DNA of 64,000 nucleotides, taken from positions 572,458-636,457 of the forward strand of contig RDEW01000028.1 in assembly GCA_011109175.1 (NCBI GenBank). The letters are read 5' to 3'. The notes under the pieces were generated by a model, which saw nothing but the letters and a program-made list of their open reading frames with translations, was not told the origin of the DNA and made no database searches. The position numbers and the translations under genes were made by a program. Shown one piece after another: positions 56,040 through 64,000 of this stretch; positions within the stretch are counted from its first letter, which is position 1, and every line of letters starts with the position of its first letter. The DNA is from Dicyema japonicum (taxonomy: Eukaryota; Dicyemida; Rhombozoa; Dicyemidae).

Positions 56040-56305
56040 ACGTAAGTCATATGTGGCTAGGGTCGTTATGCCAATTTAGTTACGTTGTCGATAATCATTC
56101 GGAATATTAATATTGTTAGTGGCCAGATACCCTGTTCAGTTGGAGCCTTTCAGACTGACCCAGCTAACAAAAGACCTAACGGAACAACTCTCTTCTTATG
56201 GGAAAGTGGTAGATACTTCGCCACCTGTATGAATAGCTTCTATCCCTCCAATCTTGTTATGATAGAGAAGGATAAAGATGAAGAAATACAAATGTCTCGG
56301 TGAAC
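56040..56305 (+). pseudogene. R2-like REL endonuclease fragment
   Basis: The frame reads 'NKRPNGTTLFLWESGRYF' then 'NSFYPSNL', matching the 'GKRPDG...P....W' and 'DSFAPS.L' blocks of the restriction-like endonuclease. PD is changed to PN, so it is catalytically dead. It lies head-to-head with the RT relic at 54620-55920. Confidence 0.65.
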
Positions 56306-56329
56306 GGTTCATTTATGAACCAGTCGCCT

Positions 56330-58400
56330 TGGAAACGTCAGGAATCACAGACTTCCCATACAGAGGGAATATTTGAAGAATAGATCTTGTTGCAGAGGAC
56401 CACACGGGAGATTCTGTCGAAAGCTTTAGTTAGGTCAATAGAGGCCAAGACAGTTCGTTCCGGGGGTTTGCAGTTGTTGAAACCGTTGGAGATGTATTGG
56501 GTTAGTGTCAGTAAGTGCGTGGTGGTCGAGTGTAAAGGACGGAAACCATGTTGTGAGTCGGAGAGGTCGAGGTAGGGGGTGATTTCGTTAAGAATGATCC
56601 TTTCGAGGATTTTTGAGACAACAGATGTTAAGGAAATTGGCCTGAACGAAGAGGGCAAGGAGGAGGCTTTGTTGTTCTTGAGTATTGGGATAATGTTCGA
56701 CTTCTTCCATAACATCGGGATGAAACACCTGTTGATGGAGAATTCGTAGATATCTTTAAGTGCCAAGAGCCCGTTTGGACCGAGGTGCTTTAGGTGGAAT
56801 ATGCTGATCCGATCGGGTCCCGTGGCTGGTGAGTTTCTTGAGTTTGTAATGAGGTTTTGAACATGACTTATGATACTTCGAATCGTGCCTTTGTTACCCT
56901 TGGGGGTTTAGTAATATGAGGTCGATTTTCTTTATTCATTGGAATATGACTCATTTTGCAATAGTGAGTCATCAAGTCATTTGCCTGGCAGTGGAAATCT
57001 TTCGTTTGGTTGTCCTTTCCAAGTCTACCTCCATGGGTTGTGCTCGATTCGGTTTGATTTGATTGTATTTCTCTGATAAATCTCCAGAAACTTTGGGGTT
57101 TTGATTTTGGATTCAATCGAGAGACGAAAGTGGACCACTTCTCCTTTTTGAGCTCCGTAATGAGGTGGGTTATCTTCTTGTTTAGGGAAGAAATTTCATC
57201 TTGGAGTTGCTGGTTGGTTGTTCGGGAACGTTTTAGGCGTCTTCTCTCACAGATGAGATCCAATATTTCTTTGTTGAAAAATAGTTTGTAATCATGGATG
57301 AATCCTTTAGGGACGTGCTTTCTATCCGCCGAAAGGATGGCTGAGTTGAAATGTGCAATGGCTTTGTCTGGAGAGGTAAAATTATTCACAGAGAAGTTTT
57401 CCAGCGACGTTTCGACGTCAACCGTGAAGTCGATCCATCTCGCCCTTTTGTAGTTCACATAGGTTCGCCTCGACATAGTTCGTCCGAAATGCAAGAAGAT
57501 GTCGATCAGAATAGGGTTATGATCTGAGGGTAAGTCATATCTGACATCCCAGTAGATCGATTTTGCAAGGGGAGCTGAGCATATGGAAGGTCAGGAGACG
57601 TGTTAGGATCCCCAGGGCGTGTTCCACATCTCGTGTGTTGGCGGGGGTTATTTAATATCACTAGGTGTTCCAGTTCAGAGATCACTTGTTTCCCTCTGTG
57701 GTCCGAATTCTGGTTTCGGAACCATAGTGGATCTTTAGCGTTTAGAAAGCCGCAAATAACTATGTTTTCGTATAGTTGAAGGAATTCTAGGTTTGGTCGA
57801 TAACTCTTCTGGCAGCAAGACGAAGGGGAATGTAGATATTCAGAATTGTGTAAGGAGTTGACATAATATTGATGGTGATGGATAGCAATTCCATATGTTT
57901 ATCAGAAGCCGCTGTCAATGTGTGGTCAGTGGTATCCGTGAATGGGATGGAGTTGTGAATGAGGGTGACCAGGCCACCACCGTGAGATCCATTTGATCGC
58001 TCAGAACGGAGCAAAGAGTAGTTTTTGAATTTTGGTGTTTGGGAGAAGGCAGACAAACGTGACTCCTGTAGAAGGGCAATGTCAATACGGTGTTTAACCA
58101 AGTACTCAGCCAATTCGGTATGTTTCGAGGTGATTCCATTGGTGTTAAGTTGTAAGATTCTGATGGGTCTATTCTGCGGCCCTGGGTTTAGTTCAATGTC
58201 ACCGGATGTCAGGAGGGATTCTTGGGAGCGAAAGCTTCGTGCCCGCTCAATGGTCGCCATCGAGATCTCCTTGAAGAGAGACGATAGGGAAATAGTGTGG
58301 TTCTTTTTCATGTGTGCTGTGTAGGGCACAGGCACAACCAAATGACACCTCTTGGTGAACCACAACGTCATTAAGCTTCAAAAAAAGAAGATAGGATATT
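56330..58400 (-). pseudogene. CR1/Jockey-like retrotransposon with 2A-like motif, endonuclease and partial RT
   Basis: The minus strand from 58371 begins with an N-terminal segment ending in 'LLTSGDIELNPGP' (58177-58200 for the last eight residues), a 2A-like motif. The endonuclease follows: 'ILQLNTNGITSKHTELAEYL', 'IDIALLQESRL' and 'SHGGGLVTLIHNSI', broken at about 57780, with the SDHNP region near 57520. A 208-codon linker frame (57494-56868) leads to the RT: 'RPISLTSVVSKILERIIL', 'QHGFRPLHSTTTHLL' and motif A 'LASIDLTKAFDRIS' (56430). The RT stops at 56338, before PQG and YADD, so the 3' half is missing. Confidence 0.85.
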
Positions 58401-59290
58401 GTTCACTTCTATGTAAAAGTGTAGGATATGCAAAAGTAACTTGACCGAAGCTGTTTTGAGTTTTTTAAATGCATTTATAATAGATTTGAAAAAATTGGTT
58501 TGATCTAAGAAATCCATATAAAGATATGTGAATACACTAATAAATTTCTTGCATAAAAAATAGAAAATTTTGATGAGATTTGCTATCTTCAAAAAAATAA
58601 TTCTGGTCAGAAGGAGAAATTAACTTGAAATTGTTGAATTTTATTGTAAAAATTTTATTGAGGTGAAAAATAACTATAATTTTGATGGAAATGGAATTTT
58701 AATATAAAGATGCTTGGAAGTAATCTATTAAATAGAACTACGGAGCAATTTATCAGCTATATTATGTCAAAATTAATTTATAAATTGATAGAGATGACAG
58801 GGAAAACTTGCTTCACTTTAGAAGACGGAGCTAACATATTAAAAAAATTGTATTTCAGTAACAATTTATGCGAAATTAAAAAGTATCTGGAATCTATGTT
58901 TTCTGTTATTAAGTTTTTTTATTAAAAAATGAAAAAACAACATATTTCTCCATGCATATACGGCTATTTGAAAAATATCCTTCCACGTCAATATTTATTC
59001 AAATAATAATTTTATTGTTCATAAAATTATTATTTCAAGACCGAAATTTTTAACCTGCAAAAGTTTTGAATTCCATTATTCTATATTTAATAAAGTTTTC
59101 GATTAGTTTTTTTACATGTTAAAAAATTTTTTAAATTTTTCATAAAGTCAAAAAAGGTCAAAATTTTGAATTTTTAAAGTCAATAAAGTCAATTTTTGGG
59201 TTAAAATTTCGTATTTATAAAGTCAAAATAAAAATCGCCCTAGTGATCACTGGTTTCGAATATCGAAGTTCACACCTGGAACAGCTATTC
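58400..59290. other. Very AT-rich interval
   Basis: A 71-codon ORF (58710-58925) has no motif. Otherwise no gene or repeat is recognised. Confidence 0.3.
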
Positions 59291-59384
59291 TAAAGTTTGT
59301 TTCAATATGGATAGAAATGGAGGGATCAAAGGATTGTCTTTGCACGAAATTTACAAAGAACTATATTGTTGAACGTTTTGAGGG

Positions 59385-59466
59385 AACGTTCGAAAGACAT
59401 GGATGTCAGATCACGTTCGCTCGTTAAACATGTGAACGTTTCGAAAGACATGGATGTCAGATCACA
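59385..59466 (+). repeat. Short direct repeat pair
   Basis: 'cgaaagacatggatgtcaga' followed by 'tcac' occurs at about 59391 and again at about 59437, each preceded by 'gaacgtt'. A two-copy tandem duplication of about 45 bp. Confidence 0.6.
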
Positions 59467-59589
59467 GAGACCCTATCTCTTGTTAGACTAGCAAGTAAAG
59501 CGCAAGGTTTGTCTTTTTGAACTTTGAGGCATTCTAATTGATGAATAACCACGTTTAAAAAATAATAAAAGTTTATTAGTAACTCCAAA

Positions 59590-60125
59590 CAAAATGGTGA
59601 ATCCTAGAGAAGACGAGAGTTAGTGAGTTAGGATTGGCAAAATTTTAAAACCTTACACAATTCGGTTTTATCAGAATTAAAGAGAGTGCCTAATACATTC
59701 TCAGCAATTTTGGATTCAGTTCGGTTTTCATATAACAAAGTAGCAAACTCATAGGCGTGTTTCTATATTTTATGGTTAAAGGTTACTCCGAAATAGTCCC
59801 TATTAATTTTACCAAGAATATTTTGACAGATAATACAAGTTTGAGTCTGTAAATGAATTAAATGAAATACAATATCTGCGTAATGATCAGGCTCATTACG
59901 TATGACATCATCCTATGAAATTACCAATATCATATACGATTTGATGAAGGGAAATTTCGATCTATATTTGTTAAATAATAAAATAACCTGAAGAATCTGA
60001 GTGACTAATAAAAATCCTAAAATTGATTCACTAAAAACTTATAACCGAAAATTGATATCATTTTCTATCGCTATTTGAATTGTAAATTTTATTTTTATTT
60101 GGTTCACCACTAAAAATAATTTTTA
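59590..60125 (-). CDS. Cysteine-rich zinc-finger-like protein, shorter tandem paralogue
   Basis: The 3' exons match the neighbouring gene at 60792-61960. 'TCIICQNILGKINRDYFG' joins by a 24-nt intron to 'KHAYEFATLLYENRTESK', then 'IAENVLGTLFNSDKTELC' and a longer intron. Upstream exons (to about 60125) also match. The block of central exons present in the neighbour is missing here, with the flanking exons joined by one 20-nt intron, a clean exon-level deletion. Frames stay open through the matched exons. Function is not recognised; the Cys-x2-Cys and later His suggest zinc binding. Confidence 0.5.
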
Positions 60126-60149
60126 ATATAAAACAAAAAAATTATTTTT

Positions 60150-60690
60150 AATGATTAAACAATAATTTATGAGATCTTCATATAGTCAATTACTTTATTG
60201 CTATAAACAATAAAATTAATACCACCAGAAATAATGAAAATTATCTTATAGATATTCTTTGGAATAATCTCATTCTTTAGGAAAATTTGCTAATCTGAAT
60301 TTTTATGGAAGATTTGTTAATAGAACGGATTGGAAGTTACTGCTAATGAAAAAGACTCGTCAGTCACCGCTTTGTATTTAACATAAAAAACAATAATAAC
60401 ATATAAACAATTAATCCTTTACTTATTGAATTTTTATATTGATTGACGATAGAGAAGACGTCCTTATGTGTAACTCAGAAAATACACTTCCCTCTTCTCG
60501 CCTTTTGGTTTGTAGCCATCATTCTTTTAGTGACTTGCAGATTCGAGTAAACAAATAGCGTTAAAATAGCATGGGAATTTATCCACAATAAACTTTAATA
60601 ATAAAGGTTCCCGATAGTCAACCTGCATTAGCAATTAATGTCCCCGACATCATCTTCTTGTTTACTAAGCCACGTAAATATCGCTTGTGG
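60150..60690. other. Spacer between the tandem paralogues
   Basis: The first part (60120-60260) resembles the 5' flank at 61960-62130, which marks the duplication unit. The rest (60260-60690) is unique and AT-rich. Confidence 0.4.
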
Positions 60691-60791
60691 TCACTAGATT
60701 GACATTTAGAATTTCTAGACGTTCTTTTTAATAAATAACTACATTTAGAAATTTAACGTTAAAATTTTATTGGTAAAACCAAACAAAAATG

Positions 60792-61960
60792 TTAAATACT
60801 AGAGACGAGAGTTAGTTAGGGTTGGCAAAATTTTAAAAACTTGCACATTTCAGTTTTATCGTAATTAAGGAAAGTGTCTAATACATCCCCAGCAATTTGA
60901 GATTCATTTCGTTTTTGGAATAACATCATAGCAAATTCATCCACGTGTTTCTATAATTTATGGTTAAATGTTACTCCAAAATAGTTCCGATCAATTCTTC
61001 CGAAGATATTTTCACAAATATTACAATTTATGTTTTTCTACGAAAATAAATCCACTAATACATGTTTACTAGAACTTTCATTAACTTTTAAAGTCGTTAC
61101 AATATATTTCCTAGTTTTTAAATAGCCGGCAGGACAATCTCCATATTGTATACAAAAATTAATGCCGGCCTCAATTTCATGATAATCTTCCTTAGAATAA
61201 TATTCCAAAAATTACATCAGATTCTACTACCTTATCTCCCAGGTTCATAGTTTGGTATCTTATGCAAAATTCGCAGTTCTTGTAAGACGACTAGTGTTAA
61301 CAATATAATTCTTACATGCCCGGGAAAATCGTTATTTCTTCTTGATCTATCTCTCTTGTCACGTTCACTATAATCTGAGGGACACTTCCTCTCTTTAATG
61401 CAGCAATCAATTGCTTTTGCTTTTACATCAAAATCATTATCAGAAATTTTTTCTGAGATGTTTTATTCTAATTACCCATTCTATGAGACACTCATCTTGT
61501 ATTTGATACACTGTTCACATCTATAGTTATCATTATCCTGTTGTGATTATTTATATTTCACTTTAGTGTCGTCAGAATTCCCATTTCGTTTGTTCCGACT
61601 TTGATCATCTCGTCTGTCATTGGGATGGCGATTTTGAGGGTTTTCATGTTTCTATTTTAAAGAAAAATTTTCGAAATACACGATCGTTGTCGTTTCGATT
61701 CTGCAAATAAATTAAAGGAAATACATTATCTGAGTTATGATCAGACCTATTACGCCTGATATCATCCTATGAAATTAACAATATCATATACGATTTGATA
61801 AAGGGAAATTTCGATCTATATTTGTTAAATAATAAAATAACCTGAACAATCTGAGTGAGTAATAAAAATCCTAAATTTCACTAACTGAAAACTTCTAACC
61901 GATAATTGACATCATTTTCTATCGCTATTTGAATTATAAATTTTATTTTTGGTTGGTTCA
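60792..61960 (-). CDS. Cysteine-rich zinc-finger-like protein, longer tandem paralogue
   Basis: About ten exons on the minus strand are linked by 24-28-nt introns, plus a 42-nt last intron. Order: a charged Arg/Asn/Asp-rich region ('NPQNRHPNDRRDDQSRNK'), 'YRCEQCIKYKM', 'IDCCIKERKCPSDYSERDKR', 'NCEFCIRYQTMNLGDKV', 'GINFCIQYGDCPAGYLKTRK', 'NCNICENIFGRIDRNYFG', 'KHVDEFAMMLFQKRNES', and a short end with TAA near 60792 followed by AATAAA. The repeated Cys-x2-Cys or Cys-x4/5-Cys units look like small zinc-binding modules. No known family was recognised. The 5' end is uncertain, but exon pieces continue to about 61960. Confidence 0.55.
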
Positions 61961-62129
61961 CCACTAAAAATAATTTTATAAAATAAAAAAATTATTTTTC
62001 ACAATTGAGAACGATAAAACAATAATTTCTGAAGATCTTAATTTAGTCAATTACTTTATTGTAAACTATAAAATTGATTGCACTAAAAATAAGAATGAAA
62101 ATTATTTTATAATCTGATATTTTCTTATA

Positions 62130-62395
62130 GAAAATTGAATAAATTGGAAGTAGTGCTAGTGATTATGAAATCAAGATTCTTGAAACGATTTCTTCGAAAA
62201 AACTCGTTTTATTGACGCGTTTGTACAGCAGTGAACAGCTAATGGACTTGGTGTTCCGAGAACTTTATCTATCAAAAGGACTAAGATTAAATCCTTTGTA
62301 AAAAAAGCTAAATAAATTTGGAAGGTCCGCCAGTAGAGTTGCTCTTTAACTAGGGCTTCACGTCTGCCTTGAACAACGATGCTGATGTGGTGTTG
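62130..62395. other. Interval without recognisable features
   Basis: It borders the duplication unit and the R2-like fragment; no gene seen. Confidence 0.3.
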
Positions 62396-62900
62396 ATGGT
62401 TGAAAGAAAAACTACACCTGCCGCCATGTAGACGGAGCTCCAAGAGATTCCCTTATCATGCCATGTTAAACTCGACAGTCATGAGACCTATCGAAGATTC
62501 CGAGTTTATTTGCCTTCTGAAATCCGTCGGTCTTGACAGAGTTGATGGCAAGATGCCGGATGGCGTAACTACCTTGACATGGAGCCAAGGGATGTGTCTT
62601 GCTTGAGATTCAATGTGTACGACACGTTCTCTAATGGGAATTTTCTTAAGTCGTGGTTGCGCTCGGGTTCTGCAGCGAGTACTGTTAAAGAGTTGAAAAG
62701 GAAGAAGTTGTACGTCCATCGTGGACTGGTTCGTTCTTCAGCCAATCTCCGTTGAGACGCCTGGTGTTATTGGCCGGGTACGTCTGAGTTTATAAGGTTA
62801 TCGAACGCGCTCCTGAGGAAGCGAAGGGTTACTAGAATGAAGCGATGGCTTTTCCTGAACATTGGGCTCACGATTACGAGAGGTAACTACCATTGCGTGC
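62396..62900 (+). pseudogene. R2-like REL endonuclease fragment
   Basis: The plus strand reads 'CRRSSKRFPYHAMLNSTVMR', 'LKSVGLDRVDGKMPDGVT' and 'WSQGMCLA', aligning with the CCHC/endonuclease block of 16433-17640. PD is retained in 'KMPDG'. Stops follow, and weak similarity runs on to about 62900 ('FVLQPISVETPGV', a block that usually follows the nuclease core). Confidence 0.75.
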
Positions 62901-62949
62901 TAAATACCTGCAGGCCATAATGGAGACCTGTAATAACAACTTGACTTAC

Positions 62950-63234
62950 ATTAAGACCATCAAATCATTTTTGAATATATGCTTGATCTCTATAATCAAA
63001 TAGAACGTTAAAAGTAGTCAGAGATTATTAGAATTAATTGAGTTTTCTCAAGAATCTATCTAAATTTTCTGAAATACTACATTTTATCTTTTCTGCATTA
63101 TATGGAAGTGGTGACGGACTCAGAAGAAAATGAAAACTTAAAATTCTGTATTTTCCTGATAATTCCCTGATTTAGCAAAATATAATCTAGCAGACATTAT
63201 TTTAGTTGAATGGTATTTTTCGATGATAATATTT
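62950..63234. other. Interval without recognisable features
   Basis: AT-rich, no ORF or repeat recognised. Confidence 0.3.
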
Positions 63235-63610
63235 TCATGAAATAAAAATTAAAAAAATTTCTAAAGACCATGGTAACACTGAACTAACTAAACACGTGAT
63301 CTTATCATGCTCTAATAGAAACCTCAACTTGCCCGATGCTTCTTTCTCGAGCCTACTCAAGCACTTATCGGCGTATAACTGGATCTTGAAGTCGCAACAG
63401 TACGTTCCTCGGTTCTTACGTTTTATCGATTCCAGAGGCATTGGAGACTGGAATTTTACCAGAAGTCCATTGTTCTGTAATTTTAGAAGCCTTTTTTGGC
63501 TAGCTTTGATCTTCAAGGAATTTTCAAGAAATGAATGGATCTCATATACATGTATGCTCAATGCAAGTATTTTATTAGTGAACATAAAAATACGTTTAAG
63601 CAAAAAAAGT
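63235..63610 (-). pseudogene. Jockey-like RT C-terminal tail
   Basis: The minus-strand frame 'FQSPMPLESIKRKNRGTYCC' matches 'FQPPMPLEILIRMNYGTRRR' of the element at 1-223, and flanking DNA matches over about 270 bp. Both window ends therefore carry the same retroelement tail in the same orientation. Confidence 0.7.
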
Positions 63611-63829
63611 TATGATTTGTTTTGTTGTTGGAAGTATTCGTGAACCATCTCTATGAAACCACTCGTTTCTTTTTCAACTACAGATTTTATTAGCCAAATT
63701 GTTTATGATATTTTTTTTATGACAAATATGATATTTAGTATTAACTCGCACTGTTATTCTGATGACTCTCCTTGCAGAGAGAGAAATTGACGTCCCCTAA
63801 AAATGGCTAATTTTCAGGTGAGAATCAAT

Positions 63830-64000
63830 TTCGAAGATCAATTAAAATTAGAGACCACGAGGTAAATACTCAAGTTAGAAGGGGTCAAAAATTTTGATTT
63901 TTATATTATTGTAAAAATGAGATTTGAGGATCGTTTGAGTTTAGGGTGGTACAGGTAAAATCCCTAAATTAGAAGAAATTCAAAAATTTGATTTTTTTAT
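63830..64000. repeat. Repeat family E units
   Basis: Two units, each with 'gttagaaggggtcaaaa' or 'ttagaagaaattcaaaaa' followed by a T/A run, resemble 4430-4800. The second is cut by the window end. Confidence 0.45.

Noticed and set aside
60792-61200. In-frame TAG in both zinc-finger-like copies as readthrough or recoding
   Set aside because: In both copies the TAG is the last triplet of a 24-nt GT..AG segment of typical microintron size; splicing explains it without recoding.
1-64000. Ciliate origin (also known for tiny introns)
   Set aside because: TAA, TAG and TGA all terminate conserved genes at the expected places. ARID4 with a chromo-barrel, UBE2H and an LRRC71-like gene indicate an animal.
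1-64000. CRISPR array, bacterial operon or prophage
   Set aside because: No regularly spaced repeats, no bacterial gene packing or ribosome-binding sites; genes contain introns and the mobile DNA is eukaryotic.

Overview
This is a 64-kb window of an AT-rich eukaryotic, almost certainly animal, genome. Ordinary bilaterian genes (ARID4, the succinyl-CoA ligase beta chain SUCLA2, UBE2H, SNU13, an LRRC71-like ciliary gene and a UTP12-domain gene) are cut by dozens of tiny introns, mostly 19-31 nt, nearly all GT..AG. Removing them gives complete reading frames whose lengths divide by three and match known families. TAA, TAG and TGA all act as stops, which argues against the ciliates, the other well-known microintron group. 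Microintrons plus a reduced metazoan gene set point to a dicyemid mesozoan (Dicyema-like). That assignment is inference.

Layout. 0-5 kb: a degenerate Jockey-like reverse transcriptase, a broken secreted LRR gene, and the 3' end of an R2-like element. 5-10 kb: SINE pieces, a short UTP12-domain gene (6.0-6.5 kb) and an unrecognised multi-exon gene (8.2-9.6 kb). 10-18 kb: an RTE-like RT relic, the ARID4 gene (11.8-14.2 kb, 15 exons), a pogo/Tigger transposon, SINEs and an R2-like 3' half. 18-23 kb: a Jockey-like retrotransposon split by a Tigger insertion with a clean TA duplication. 24.6-26.2 kb: SUCLA2. 26-33 kb: nested non-LTR retrotransposon relics and SINEs. 33.9-36.8 kb: a compact minus-strand cluster (LRRC71-like, SNU13, an unrecognised gene). 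37-38.8 kb: an endonuclease relic and another unrecognised gene. 39-43 kb: a second copy of the Jockey family, also hit by a Tigger. 43-48 kb: a 5S-rRNA-like stretch, SINEs, UBE2H and small unknown ORFs. 48.7-50.2 kb: a hAT (ZBED5-type) transposon. 51-58 kb: R2-like copies on both strands and a CR1/Jockey-like element with a 2A-like motif. 59.5-62 kb: two tandem cysteine-rich zinc-finger-like genes. 62-64 kb: more retrotransposon ends.

The host genes share no pathway. Chromatin regulation (ARID4), the TCA cycle (SUCLA2), ubiquitination (UBE2H), splicing and snoRNP assembly (SNU13), ribosome biogenesis (UTP12 domain) and cilia (LRRC71-like) sit as compact islands among layered transposons. Family assignments come from motif recognition by eye; no database search was run. 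Splice sites were inferred from GT..AG boundaries, frame continuity and family resemblance.
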